In this document: piece by piece, positions 51,671-60,228 of the stretch
How the letters are laid out: each line of letters begins with the position of its first letter
How positions within the stretch are numbered: position 1 is the first letter of the stretch
Source: Persicitalea jodogahamensis
GTDB lineage: Bacteria; Bacteroidota; Bacteroidia; Cytophagales; Spirosomataceae
Reading direction: 5' to 3'
NCBI RefSeq assembly: GCF_014651615.1
Contig: NZ_BMXF01000003.1
Coordinates: 248,001 to 312,000 of the forward strand
DNA: 64,000 nt
The notes under the pieces: generated by a model
What the model was told of the DNA's origin: nothing
The model's database searches: none
Seen by the model: only the letters and a program-made list of their open reading frames with translations
Position numbers and translations under genes: made by a program

Positions 51671-52174
51671 TTATGATTTGCCATAGTTTGGAAGCTCCTC
51701 CGCTACTGCTTCGTAGCGCTCAGGCGCCTCTGCTGCCGTGCCGTACTCCGCTTTGTGGCGTTGATGCAGAAAGCACAGCAGACGCCCAAGGGACTGGGCG
51801 CGGTCGGCAGCGGTGCGTAGTTCACACTCATAGATTTTCCAAACTTTCCAGCCCAGCTTTTCTAGTAGAAACACATTTCGACTGTCACGCTTTTGGTTAG
51901 CGGTGATTTTTTCCAGCCAAAACGCGCGGTTGGATTTGGGTAGTTTGCTGATCCTGCAGGTATCATGCCCATGCCAGAAGCACCCATGCACAAATACCAC
52001 CAATCCATACTTCTTGAGCACTATATCCGGTCGGCCGGGCAACTTACGGTCATGCAGTCGATACCGGAAACCATGTCGGTGTAAACACCTGCGCACGGTC
52101 CACTCGGGTTTCGTGTCCTTCGACCGAATCGCCTGCATGATCTGCCGCCTCTTTTGCTTGTCAAAAATGTCCAA
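51671..52174 (-). CDS. vsr: Very short patch repair (Vsr) endonuclease
   Basis: 167 residues. DNA mismatch endonuclease motifs: RQIMQAIRSKDTKPEW, LPGRPDIVLKKY with catalytic Asp50, and VFVHGCFWHGHDTC with the zinc-binding residues. Vsr nicks T:G mismatches created by deamination of 5-methylcytosine and normally accompanies a Dcm-like methylase; no methyltransferase gene is adjacent. The start is a TTG at 52174 because no in-frame ATG exists before residue 13. The C-terminal ~35 residues are low-complexity and extend the usual length slightly. Confidence 0.88.
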   Translation of the reverse strand: MDIFDKQKRRQIMQAIRSKDTKPEWTVRRCLHRHGFRYRLHDRKLPGRPDIVLKKYGLVVFVHGCFWHGHDTCRISKLPKSNRAFWLEKITANQKRDSRNVFLLEKLGWKVWKIYECELRTAADRAQSLGRLLCFLHQRHKAEYGTAAEAPERYEAVAEELPNYGKS

Positions 52175-52261
52175 CCGCGTTGAATTTTGATGGGTGATTT
52201 AGTGCATGAGAGGATATTGCTTGTGCCTGTTTATATGCTCGTGCATTTACCCGGATTTTAA

Positions 52262-52453
52262 TCAGGCTGCCTGTCTTCCTTCGTATTTTCTTATCCGCTC
52301 GTCGTACAAATCCAGGCCGGCCCTAATCGCATCGCGCATTTCCTGAGCGGTGAGTCCGCCGGAATGGGCCAACTGATAACACTGGCTGCTAAGGGAGCCG
52401 TGCCTGGCAGTCTGCTGTTTTAAGTACAAAATAATTCCTTGCTTACCGTTCAT
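52262..52453 (-). CDS. Small hypothetical protein, 63 aa
   Basis: Not recognised. Helical, basic (GIILYLKQQTARHG, QEMRDAIRAGLDLYDERIRKY). ATG at 52453, stop 87 nt before Vsr begins, on the same strand. A TATCTTTG element lies upstream at 52475-52482 (minus strand), so expression is plausible. Confidence 0.5.
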   Translation of the reverse strand: MNGKQGIILYLKQQTARHGSLSSQCYQLAHSGGLTAQEMRDAIRAGLDLYDERIRKYEGRQAA

Positions 52454-52529
52454 GATATTGTCCTGTTTTTCATTTTTTACAAAGATAGAAATATATAATA
52501 CAACTATATTATAATTGATAAAAGTTCAG

Positions 52530-52537
52530 TATATTTG
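52530..52537 (+). promoter_or_regulatory. -7 element (TATATTTG) upstream of ruvB
   Basis: Exact TAnnTTTG match, 28 nt before the ruvB ATG; no TTG at -33 spacing. Confidence 0.45.
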
Positions 52538-52564
52538 TATTGAACATGAAACTAGAAATCAAGT

Positions 52565-53581
52565 ATGAATATCGTCAGACAAACGCTGCCCGATTCGGTG
52601 CAGGAGGTGGAGCTTGAACGCGCCTTGCGGCCTTTGAGCTTCAATGATTTTTCGGGACAGGAGAAGGTATTGGACAACCTCCGGATTTTTGTCCAGGCAG
52701 CCCTTGAAAGGCAGGAACCGCTTGACCATGTGTTGTTGCATGGGCCACCCGGTTTGGGGAAAACTACCCTCGCCTGTATCCTGGCTAACGAGTTGGGGGC
52801 GCACCTCAAAACTACCAGCGGCCCGGTACTTGACAAGCCCAATGAATTGGCGGGGCTCCTCACCAATCTTCAACCTGGTGATGTGCTCTTTATCGACGAA
52901 ATCCACCGTCTTAACCCTGTTGTGGAGGAATACTTGTATTCTGCGATGGAGGATTACAAGATCGATATAATGTTGGACAGTGGTCCTAATGCCCGTTCGG
53001 TGCAGATCGGTCTTAGTCCCTTTACACTCGTCGGGGCCACTACGCGTGCGGGGATGCTAACTACGCCTTTACGCGCTCGATTCGGTATTTCATGCCGGCT
53101 TGAGTATTACCAGCCGAGCCTGTTATCTACGATCATTCAGCGCTCGGCGGAATTGCTGGGTTGTCCGATCAGCGAAGACGGTGCCCTCGAACTAGGTACC
53201 CGAAGCCGGGGAACGCCACGCATTGCCAACAATCTGCTGCGACGTGCCCGCGACTTCGCTCAGGTACTCGCTGCGGGTTCCATCACCACTGATGTGGTAC
53301 AACGCACGCTAAGGGCTCTGGAAGTTGGAGAGAATGGTCTGGATGAGATGGACAACCGTATTCTGGCGGCGATTGTGGAGAAGTTTTCGGGTGGTCCGGT
53401 GGGGTTGTCAACCATCGCTACCGCAGTGGCTGACGAAGCCGAAACCATCGAGGAATTGTACGAGCCATTCCTGATCCAGGAAGGGTATCTTAAACGCACT
53501 TCGCGAGGCCGTGAAGTGACCGAAAAGACCTACCGTTACCTGGGGGTGGAGATGCCTAATAAGTACCAGCAGGCCGCCTGA
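52565..53581 (+). CDS. ruvB: Holliday junction branch migration helicase RuvB
   Basis: 338 residues. AAA+ ATPase with Walker [12 protein letters not shown], Walker [14 protein letters not shown], sensor-like [18 protein letters not shown] (arginine finger region), and the C-terminal winged-helix segment with [16 protein letters not shown] and EEPFLIQEG-like [18 protein letters not shown]. Moves Holliday junctions with RuvA. No ruvA or ruvC nearby. It is surrounded by accessory genes and ends QQAA like the 47.3 kb gene, so it may be an additional copy on an integrated element; the genome elsewhere would need checking. Confidence 0.95.
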   Translation: MNIVRQTLPDSVQEVELERALRPLSFNDFSGQEKVLDNLRIFVQAALERQEPLDHVLLHGPPGLGKTTLACILANELGAHLKTTSGPVLDKPNELAGLLTNLQPGDVLFIDEIHRLNPVVEEYLYSAMEDYKIDIMLDSGPNARSVQIGLSPFTLVGATTRAGMLTTPLRARFGISCRLEYYQPSLLSTIIQRSAELLGCPISEDGALELGTRSRGTPRIANNLLRRARDFAQVLAAGSITTDVVQRTLRALEVGENGLDEMDNRILAAIVEKFSGGPVGLSTIATAVADEAETIEELYEPFLIQEGYLKRTSRGREVTEKTYRYLGVEMPNKYQQAA

Positions 53582-53589
53582 TACAATGC

Positions 53590-53620
53590 TTGGATATAGC
53601 ATATAATTATATTATATTTG
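53590..53620 (+). promoter_or_regulatory. Promoter of the 53.7 kb gene (TTG-N20-TATATTTG)
   Basis: TTG at 53590-53592, 20-nt spacer, TATATTTG at 53613-53620; full consensus. About 60 nt before the ATG. Confidence 0.75.
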
Positions 53621-53679
53621 GAGAACCATTCAGGACCGGATAGCGTTTATTAGTAACAGGTCAAAAGCCCAATTTAGCT

Positions 53680-54684
53680 ATGGAACAAAACTTGGAAAAA
53701 TCATATAAGGAGCAGGAAGAATGGCGGCGGTCAATTCCCGCTCAGGTCTTCCTGAATCATTTCTTCGGCTTGCATCGCCACATCCAGCATTTGCGGCACA
53801 CAAAAAGTCTGGATCAGGTATGGCACTTCCGCGAATTCGAGACCAGAATCACCGAGAAGCAGGAGGAGGCTGCCAAGAAGCTTCTGGTTCAGGCCTGGAA
53901 TACGGAGTATGCCCTGCGCAAGACTGCTGAGAACGGCGATGAGACTTTTCACCGGAATGCACTTTATTGGACCTTCCCGCAGGCGTATTACAGCATATTT
54001 TTTGCCACAAAGGCTTTTCTGACCGTACAGGGCGGGACTGCAAGTAACGAGTGGGTTGCGCGCGCGCGCGTGGGCAGGCTGGTTGCTGCCAACTGGTATC
54101 CGGCTCCTCTCGCTTTTGGAGCGATGGGTTACCCCGGTAAGTTCACGCTGATGGGTTTGCCTTCCGGGCATGCCACGCCTTCACTGCATTTGACCGATAC
54201 GCCGCACGAATGGCAGGCGCAGGTGGGACAATTTCTACGTACCACACGCACCCGCCAAATGCAGAACGCAAGACGTCGCCTGCAGGCTGATCCTGAGAAG
54301 GCGGTACGAACCAAGACGGGAAAAATTTCGACACGATTCGGTGCGAAAGAATGGACACAGGTGACGAAGCGGGTAAGTCCGACGAGCTTCCTGGATCTGT
54401 TTGCCCGGTTGAAAATTTCTTCGACCCACCGCGAGGTAGAGCGTTTTATCGAAGCTGACATCGATTTCCGTCTTTTTCACCATTGTCTGTTCGAGACAGT
54501 ACGCTATATCAATTCCATTCACGAGGCCTATGTGGCCAAAGCAATTGGAGCAGAGCGTTACGCCGAGTTTAGGGAATCGTTGCCAGCTTATCTTCGCGAG
54601 GAGTTCGGGGGCGACGGGCCAAAGAGCCCTCACGAAGCGGCTGTCATTCCGCTGGAACCAAGATGGTCCAAAATGGCTGGCTAA
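53680..54684 (+). CDS. Hypothetical protein, 334 aa (island gene)
   Basis: Not recognised. Basic (many Arg/Lys/His), mostly helical; no membrane segment or signal. FPQAYYSIFFATKAFLTVQGG has the Tyr-Tyr-x-x-Phe-x-Ala helix seen in HEPN-type folds, but the catalytic RxxxxH pair is not visible, so this is only a hint. Has its own strong promoter and precedes an 82-aa gene by 29 nt. Probably part of the integrated element; function unknown. Confidence 0.7.
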   Translation: MEQNLEKSYKEQEEWRRSIPAQVFLNHFFGLHRHIQHLRHTKSLDQVWHFREFETRITEKQEEAAKKLLVQAWNTEYALRKTAENGDETFHRNALYWTFPQAYYSIFFATKAFLTVQGGTASNEWVARARVGRLVAANWYPAPLAFGAMGYPGKFTLMGLPSGHATPSLHLTDTPHEWQAQVGQFLRTTRTRQMQNARRRLQADPEKAVRTKTGKISTRFGAKEWTQVTKRVSPTSFLDLFARLKISSTHREVERFIEADIDFRLFHHCLFETVRYINSIHEAYVAKAIGAERYAEFRESLPAYLREEFGGDGPKSPHEAAVIPLEPRWSKMAG

Positions 54685-54713
54685 TCAACCACTTAATCTT
54701 AAATCGAATTATC

Positions 54714-54962
54714 ATGAATACGAACCCAGCATTTTTTAAAAGCAAAGGTGGCGGACAATATTTTAAACGCGAAGGCGAGCGGGTTAAGATCGTCTGCCTG
54801 TATGAATTCAACCCTTCGGTAGAACGCACGACCTACGATGACAAGCTTCTTTCAGCACTTGAATGTACCCCGTGCGATGAAGCGTCGTTCAACGATGCCC
54901 AGGAGCAGGTCATACGCATCCTGCAACTCGGCGAAGCCGGATGGGCTGCTCAGAGAGCATAG
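54714..54962 (+). CDS. Hypothetical protein, 82 aa
   Basis: Not recognised. From MNTNPAFFKSKGGGQYF (54714), a compact protein with alternating strand/helix character and several cysteines (ALECTPCDEASF). Follows the 334-aa gene after 29 nt and is likely co-transcribed. A terminator follows after ~45 nt. The frame opens earlier at 54663, but that stretch overlaps the upstream gene. Confidence 0.6.
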   Translation: MNTNPAFFKSKGGGQYFKREGERVKIVCLYEFNPSVERTTYDDKLLSALECTPCDEASFNDAQEQVIRILQLGEAGWAAQRA

Positions 54963-55008
54963 CGTCTCTTAAAGACTATAATGTAGTTTTGGTTTTATGG
55001 ATAAAGGA

Positions 55009-55041
55009 ATAGCCTCAGGTCAATGACCTGGGGCTATTTTG
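55009..55041 (+). terminator. Intrinsic terminator
   Basis: AATAGCC-CAGGTCA pairs with TGACCTG-GGCTATT with one mismatch, followed by TTTTG. Closes the accessory stretch. Confidence 0.85.
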
Positions 55042-55044
55042 TCT

Positions 55045-55758
55045 TCAGGAAGCTTCCCACGCCCCTTTTTTTCTATCCCACCAAACGTAGATTCCAAAGC
55101 CAACCAGGCAAACTACGCTCGTCCAGATGAGCCCTCGCTGCAGGCGTTCGGAGTTGCCTTCCAGGTAGGCCAGTAGGCCGATGAGCGGGGAGATGCCCAG
55201 CGCCGTAGCGGCCATGAATTTCCAGAAGCCCATACGGGTGAGGCCTGCTACAAAGCTAATCGTGTCGTTGGAAAGAAAGGGCGCTATCCGGAACACCATG
55301 ACAGTGCCAAAACCGTAGTTTTCAAGGTAGGATTTCATCTTTTTCTCCGCTTTTCCTCCCAATAAGGCGAGCAGGGTATCTTCGCTCAGCGACTTTCCAA
55401 GAACGTAGGCCGTTGCGGAGGCCAGCAAGATACCCAGCAGAGACAAGCCACTGCCCCACCAGGGACCGTAGGCAAGGGTGCATACCAATATCAACAGCCA
55501 AGAGGGAATAACAAAGGCCAGCATCTGGACTAAAAACAAAATGAGCAATAGCAACGGTCCCCAAAAGCCAAACTGCGCCACCCATTGGGCGATTCGGGAT
55601 TCCTGTCCGCTGGTGAGGACGCGCCAGGCCTGCTGGCAAAACGACTGAAATTCAGAAGACAGGAAATAGGCCAGCAAGCCACCGCCCAAAATGAGAGCAG
55701 AAACAAAAAGCGGTAGGTACTTAACCAGACTGGAGGCTTCGCTTTTGTTTTTTTTCAT
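55045..55758 (-). CDS. TVP38/TMEM64-family membrane protein
   Basis: 237 residues, ~6 membrane helices. SNARE-associated (DedA-superfamily) motifs: FGFWGPLLLLILFLVQML, GPWWGSGLSLLGILLASATAYVLGK, and the FRIAPFLSNDTISFVAGLTRMGF segment that corresponds to the re-entrant VTT region. Inner-membrane protein, possibly a lipid or ion transporter; substrate unknown. It follows the next minus-strand gene by 29 nt, so the two form an operon. Confidence 0.88.
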   Translation of the reverse strand: MKKNKSEASSLVKYLPLFVSALILGGGLLAYFLSSEFQSFCQQAWRVLTSGQESRIAQWVAQFGFWGPLLLLILFLVQMLAFVIPSWLLILVCTLAYGPWWGSGLSLLGILLASATAYVLGKSLSEDTLLALLGGKAEKKMKSYLENYGFGTVMVFRIAPFLSNDTISFVAGLTRMGFWKFMAATALGISPLIGLLAYLEGNSERLQRGLIWTSVVCLVGFGIYVWWDRKKGAWEAS

Positions 55759-55787
55759 TGGGTAGTATGACTACTGGTTGGACATTA

Positions 55788-56573
55788 TCAGGCAGCTACC
55801 AACGGAACCCCCTGGGTTGCCTGCCAGTAAGTCCAGCTGATAAAAATAAGGATGCCGGCAAAAGCAATCCAGACCAAGGCCGATTTCTGACTCGCTTTCA
55901 GAGAAAGGGAAGCTACGTATACCCCCAGCAACATGAGCACTTGCAAACCGTGTAATCCAAAAGAGTGCGCCACGCGCAAATCGCCGAAGCCCGTGCTCCA
56001 ATTGAGCAGCGGCAGCCCCGGCCCGCCATCCGGCCCACCCACGGTGTGGCCCCGCTGCGCTGACATGTAGCCCCCCAGAAAACTACCAACTAAAAATAAC
56101 AGTAGCCCCAGGCGTGCACCCAGCACGTAAGGCCCGGGAAGTTTGCTGAGATTGGCTCTGATATAGCGATAGGTAAAAACCATCACCCAGATTGTACTGT
56201 AAACAATAAAAAAGCCCATGAGGGCAAAAACGATCCCTCCGCTCGCGGACTCCATATTGAAATGGGACTTGACACCACGTGCGGCTTGCACCGTAATGGC
56301 TACGTTTTCGATAACCACCGCCAGGGTGATCTGGCTCGCAAAAAGACGAATGAACCGGCTTTGCGGCAAATCACCACACAGCCAGGCGAAAGTCAGAAGG
56401 TAGATGCCTGACGAAACAAGAAATTTAAAAGGCTTGATCCAGCGATTAATGCCCAGGATTTGGGTGTCATCGGCAGCCATCGGAATCAGCAGGAGCAGCG
56501 CCCCGATCAGCAGCGCCATCCCAACGTAGCATAGTAATTTGTTGCGCTCGCGGAGAGTTACCAGCAGATTCAT
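55788..56573 (-). CDS. Hypothetical seven-helix membrane protein
   Basis: 261 residues, about seven membrane segments (LCYVGMALLIGALLLLIPMA, FKFLVSSGIYLLTFAWL, and others) with loop GGPDGGPGLPLLNWSTGFGDLRVAHSFGLHG. I have seen similar proteins annotated as conserved membrane proteins in several phyla but cannot name a function. First gene of the operon with the TVP38 gene. Confidence 0.75.
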   Translation of the reverse strand: MNLLVTLRERNKLLCYVGMALLIGALLLLIPMAADDTQILGINRWIKPFKFLVSSGIYLLTFAWLCGDLPQSRFIRLFASQITLAVVIENVAITVQAARGVKSHFNMESASGGIVFALMGFFIVYSTIWVMVFTYRYIRANLSKLPGPYVLGARLGLLLFLVGSFLGGYMSAQRGHTVGGPDGGPGLPLLNWSTGFGDLRVAHSFGLHGLQVLMLLGVYVASLSLKASQKSALVWIAFAGILIFISWTYWQATQGVPLVAA

Positions 56574-56673
56574 GATAACGTCAGGTTTTTATTGTGAGGG
56601 TGATAAGAAAACCCTATAATTGCTAGCATGAACATGCAAAAAATCACTTACCTATCAAAGAACCAAACTCAAA

Positions 56674-56880
56674 ATGAAAGAATACAAGCTCGAAAGTTTT
56701 ATTTACTACAGCAAATTGACCTTTGATCCCAACCACCTTCTCAACTCGTCAACTACGGAGATTCAGGAAAAACTGAACGAGTATGCGAAAAATGGCTGGC
56801 GGTTGGTTTCGACCACTACCACTAATTTCGGTTCCGCGATGTACTTCTACTTATATTTTGAAAGGGACGCAACGTTCTGA
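56674..56880 (+). CDS. DUF4177-like protein, 68 aa
   Basis: 68 residues with the DUF4177 arrangement: an N-terminal strand (MKEYKLESFIYY), a helix with EIQEKLNEYAKNGWRLVS and a C-terminal strand pair. Soluble. Divergent from the seven-helix membrane protein gene; function unknown for the family. Confidence 0.8.
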   Translation: MKEYKLESFIYYSKLTFDPNHLLNSSTTEIQEKLNEYAKNGWRLVSTTTTNFGSAMYFYLYFERDATF

Positions 56881-56916
56881 TTCCGAATCGGCGCGAAGCT
56901 CAGTTCAATCTCTGGA

Positions 56917-57345
56917 TCAATGTTCGTCACCATCATAAATCCACATGGATTTGGTGTCGCCGGCGCGCTGGAAACCTATTTTTTTGTAGAATTCTACGGT
57001 ATTACCATCGGCAGTAAGTACCTGCATGTGGAAATCTTTGTACTTTTCCTGCATCTTCTCAACCAGTTGGTTGCCTATGCCCATTCCCTGATATTCGGGA
57101 TGCACGAGGAAGTGCGGATAATACACTACCAGATGGCCGTCCGAGATAGCGTTTCCCAAACCTACCAGCTTATTGCCATCCCAGGCGGTATATAGAGAAT
57201 GGGAATTCAAAAGTCCGTTGTAGAGTTTGGTCGGCTTTTGCGCGGCGCTCCACCCATTAGCTTCGTAAAGGGCCAGCACATCTTCGATGCGAATTCCTTT
57301 CTTGTCCGAAATTGTAATTTTTGGAGTTAATACTTGACTAGTCAT
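56917..57345 (-). CDS. GNAT-family N-acetyltransferase
   Basis: 142 residues. Acetyl-CoA-binding motif A in VHPEYQGMGIGNQLVEKM, preceded by the beta4 strand LVGLGNAISDGHLVVYYPHFLV, and motif B in VEFYKKIGFQRAGD. A small cytosolic acetyltransferase; acceptor unknown. Its 5' leader holds a long structured region (see 57381-57551). Confidence 0.9.
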   Translation of the reverse strand: MTSQVLTPKITISDKKGIRIEDVLALYEANGWSAAQKPTKLYNGLLNSHSLYTAWDGNKLVGLGNAISDGHLVVYYPHFLVHPEYQGMGIGNQLVEKMQEKYKDFHMQVLTADGNTVEFYKKIGFQRAGDTKSMWIYDGDEH

Positions 57346-57380
57346 ATAGAATGTTTTTATTTATTTGTAATTATTATTCT

Positions 57381-57515
57381 GAAAAATAAGCCTATCGAAA
57401 TACATTTAATAGGCGTTAAGCCAGCTGATTATAAATTTATCAGGCTTGTCGATCAATTTTAATGCTTTTCTTCTGAATAATATTCTGCTACAATAGAGTA
57501 CTGTTTAAAATAGTA
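57381..57515 (-). ncRNA. Candidate small RNA or attenuated leader upstream of GNAT gene
   Basis: The promoter at 57521-57551 would start a transcript near 57515. About 100 nt later GCCTAT/ATAGGC (57390-57414) forms a hairpin followed on the minus strand by TTATTTTTC, and CTGAT/ATCAG forms another upstream. The result would be a ~130-nt RNA, or a leader that ends early unless read through into the GNAT gene. Purely predicted from sequence. Confidence 0.35.
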
Positions 57516-57520
57516 TAATT

Positions 57521-57551
57521 CAAAGATAGCTGAATTTTTTGCAAAAGTCAA
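57521..57551 (-). promoter_or_regulatory. Promoter (TTG-N20-TATCTTTG)
   Basis: Minus strand TTG at 57549-57551, 20-nt spacer and TATCTTTG at 57521-57528: full consensus. The nearest start codon lies 176 nt downstream. Confidence 0.65.
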
Positions 57552-57682
57552 ATTGAATGGGTTCTTAACCAGGCACTTACTTTTTCTACACCTGAAATGA
57601 TGGAACAGATATAGCGCTGCTTTATAGGGGTAGCCGACCGCGTAGTTAGTAACCGACCAACGCACAGCCCGGGCGAAAGTAC

Positions 57683-58489
57683 CTACTTGACCAACCCCCA
57701 AAATCCAGTGGAAATGTATTGGCTGATCGCAAATGAAGTGCCCGCAACCCACACCACAAGGGTAAGCAGGGTAGCACCAAAAGCCTTAGCCAGCGCAGCC
57801 TTGCCCGTTCGGTTGATAAATTTGTAATAAAATATACCGCTGTAGACCAGTTGTCCCAGAAAATAGACACCCAGAAACCGACTACTCTGCTCTCCCGCCA
57901 GCAGCCGGGTGATGGGCACAAACAGCAGAATATACAGTAGGTTGGTGAACCCGTTCATGTACATGCCCGCAATCAGGTGCTCGATGTAGTTGTAACTGGC
58001 TTTCATATAAAATAGCCAGTAAATCAACGCGATGATCGGTATGGCAATGAAAGCCAGAAGATTGGAATACTGGGCTGTGAAATGCATCGCCACGGCTTTT
58101 CGCTCGTAAATGCGGATTACCCGTTGCTTTTCCACTGGATCGGTGATTTGACTGATTCGCGGATTTTCCTTTTCGACATCGGTCGGGGGCTTTTCCAGGG
58201 TAGTCATGGTCAGCACGAAGAGTCCGGCGACGATCAGGTAAAAGTTAAGCGGTGGAAAGTACTTTTTACGCTTTCCCTCCACGTACTCCCTTGCCACTAC
58301 CCCTGTGCTCGTTGCCAGCGACCTCAGTAAGTACAAAAATCCCTTATCGGCGTGCGTCACGTAATGGACCGCATCATGGAGTAAGTCGTGGAAATGGATG
58401 CGGTGCGTGTCTTTTTTTTGGGAGCAGCTGGGGCAGTACTTGTAGCTATCCTGCAAATGGGTACCGCAGTTGAGGCAGTTGGCTGACAT
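57683..58489 (-). CDS. DUF3667 protein with zinc ribbon
   Basis: 268 residues from MSANCLNCGTHL (58489). N-terminal zinc ribbon CLNCG and CPSCSQ, then the DUF3667 pattern HFHDLLHDAVHYVTHADKGFLYLLRS and about five membrane helices towards the C-terminus. Family is typical of Bacteroidota; function unknown. A consensus promoter lies 56 nt upstream. Confidence 0.9.
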   Translation of the reverse strand: MSANCLNCGTHLQDSYKYCPSCSQKKDTHRIHFHDLLHDAVHYVTHADKGFLYLLRSLATSTGVVAREYVEGKRKKYFPPLNFYLIVAGLFVLTMTTLEKPPTDVEKENPRISQITDPVEKQRVIRIYERKAVAMHFTAQYSNLLAFIAIPIIALIYWLFYMKASYNYIEHLIAGMYMNGFTNLLYILLFVPITRLLAGEQSSRFLGVYFLGQLVYSGIFYYKFINRTGKAALAKAFGATLLTLVVWVAGTSFAISQYISTGFWGLVK

Positions 58490-58544
58490 ACGCGAGGGAG
58501 ATAGTAAAAGCCGGTAGTCGAAAGGGGAATATCGACCCAAATTT

Positions 58545-58574
58545 CAAAGATAAAGGCTCCGACCGTTTTTCCAA
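58545..58574 (-). promoter_or_regulatory. Promoter of the DUF3667 gene (TTG-N19-TATCTTTG)
   Basis: Minus strand TTG at 58572-58574, 19-nt spacer and TATCTTTG at 58545-58552. Full consensus. Confidence 0.75.
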
Positions 58575-58603
58575 ATGATTGCCGCATTTTTTGGGAGATC
58601 AGG

Positions 58604-59587
58604 CTATTGGACAGTAATAACCAGTTTTCCCCGGGCGTGCCCTTCTTCCAAGTACCTGATCGCCTCCGGCACTTCACCCAGTTTGTACGTTCTTTCTATA
58701 ACGGGTTTTATTTTGCCAGTCTCGATGAGACTTTTCAGGAAAAACAGATCCTGATGGCCGGGTTTGGCCAGCAGCGCGCCCAGTTTTTTTCCCTTTCGTG
58801 ATAACAACGGTCCCAGGAACAGAGCCTGAAACAGTTGAGCGCTGGTGCCTCCCGTCATGACATACCTCCCGCCGGGTTTTAGAGATCGCTTGTACGCGAG
58901 GATTGGGTGATAGCCATTCGCTGCCAAAATGAGGTCGTACTTTGGCCCATTCTCCTGCGCTGCGAGGATAGTGAAATTCTGCTTCGTATAGTCAATGACG
59001 TGATCGGCCCCCAGAGCGCGCAGTAAATCCAGCTTGCCTGTGCTACCCACGGCAGTGACTACCGCTCCAAATGCTTTGGCAATTTGCACGGCAAAAGTAC
59101 CCACTCCGCCCGAAGCACCGTTGATAAGTACCTTTTTCCCGGCGCTGAGCTGCCCTTCGTCGCGAAGGGCCTGCAAAGCCGTGATGGCCGCACAGGGTAG
59201 GGCAGCTGACTCTTCAAAAGTCAGGTTTTCAGGTTTGAGGGCCAGCAAGTGCTCGGGAACGCAGGCATACTCGGCAAAGGCCCCGAAACCACTGGCCGAT
59301 AAGTCGGCGAAAACTTCATCGCCTGCCTTAAACTGCTTGACGTCTCGGCCTACCGCCTCCACCCGTCCGGACATGTCGAGGCCGGGTACCTGGTGTTTTG
59401 GTTTCAGTAATCCGAGTGACAGGCGGGCGATTAAGGGTTTGCCGCGAATCAGGTGCCAGTCGGCGGCATTGATTGAGGCCGCCAGTACCCTGACCAGGAC
59501 CTCGCCGTTGCCGGGCGAGGGTTTGTCGATCTCTTCATGGCGAAGCACATCGGGTGAACCGTACTCTGTAAATACAATTGCTTTCAT
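58604..59587 (-). CDS. NAD(P)H:quinone reductase-like medium-chain dehydrogenase
   Basis: 327 residues. GroES-like N-terminal domain (VLVRVLAASINAADWHLIRG) without zinc-binding cysteines, then a Rossmann domain with LINGASGGVGTFAVQIAKAFGA and TAVGSTGKLDLLRALGADHVIDY. Zinc-free members of this MDR subfamily reduce quinones or enones with NADPH. ATG 59587. Lies in a run of minus-strand genes (DUF3667, AHSA1-like) with ~120-nt spacing, so not obviously one operon. Confidence 0.9.
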   Translation of the reverse strand: MKAIVFTEYGSPDVLRHEEIDKPSPGNGEVLVRVLAASINAADWHLIRGKPLIARLSLGLLKPKHQVPGLDMSGRVEAVGRDVKQFKAGDEVFADLSASGFGAFAEYACVPEHLLALKPENLTFEESAALPCAAITALQALRDEGQLSAGKKVLINGASGGVGTFAVQIAKAFGAVVTAVGSTGKLDLLRALGADHVIDYTKQNFTILAAQENGPKYDLILAANGYHPILAYKRSLKPGGRYVMTGGTSAQLFQALFLGPLLSRKGKKLGALLAKPGHQDLFFLKSLIETGKIKPVIERTYKLGEVPEAIRYLEEGHARGKLVITVQ

Positions 59588-59707
59588 GGTAACTGTTCGT
59601 ATAAATGTACGATCAAGTTACCGATTGTCGGCAGGTAGTTTTCACGGAAATTGATATACGGTTATCACTATACGCTCAGCGGAAATATGAGTCCGCCAAC
59701 CAAATCA

Positions 59708-60136
59708 TCAGCTGGCTTTGCCCTCCACGTACTTTTTGAAATTATCCAGAATTGCCTGCCAGCCTTGCTTCTGGGCTTCCGCAGGATTTTCTTCTTCGGG
59801 TTCGAAGGTTTCCGTCACTTTGGTTTTGCCTTCATTTTCTTCAAACGCCACCGAAACCTTCCGGTCGTCAGCCAAGATGTATTCGAGCAATTCATGCTCT
59901 ACTATTTTTTTGTAAGTACCCGAGAAGTCGAAGGCAAAACTGCCGTCCCGTGCTTCCATACGATAGATGAATTCTCCGCCTTCCGTCAGATTATTATCGG
60001 CGCTGGGCGTGTACCATTCGTCGCTGGCGTTATTCCATTGGGTAATGTCATCGGGCGTCGTCCAGGCTTTCCACACTTTTTCTAATGGAGCGTCTACGAT
60101 GGTTTCGGCGGTAATGGTTGATTGTTCGTTAGCCAT
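59708..60136 (-). CDS. AHSA1/SRPBCC-domain protein
   Basis: 142 residues with the START/Bet v1-like fold: TIVDAPLEKVWKAWTTPDDITQWN at the N-terminus, MEARDGSFAFDFSGTY, and a C-terminal helix ending KQGWQAILDNFKKYVEGK. Small hydrophobic-ligand binding proteins of unknown function. No partner evident. Confidence 0.88.
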   Translation of the reverse strand: MANEQSTITAETIVDAPLEKVWKAWTTPDDITQWNNASDEWYTPSADNNLTEGGEFIYRMEARDGSFAFDFSGTYKKIVEHELLEYILADDRKVSVAFEENEGKTKVTETFEPEEENPAEAQKQGWQAILDNFKKYVEGKAS

Positions 60137-60228
60137 GTTAGTTTTCTTCAGATTAGTAATGGGAAAAGCAACAACCTATCAAAAATCTGTGCCGCTTGTT
60201 TCAACCAGATCCCGACACTTGAAAAAAC

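Noticed and set aside
57459-57752. 97-codon minus-strand frame in the GNAT/DUF3667 gap
   Set aside because: Overlaps the DUF3667 end and the promoter; no start signal and Cys/His/Phe-rich noise composition.
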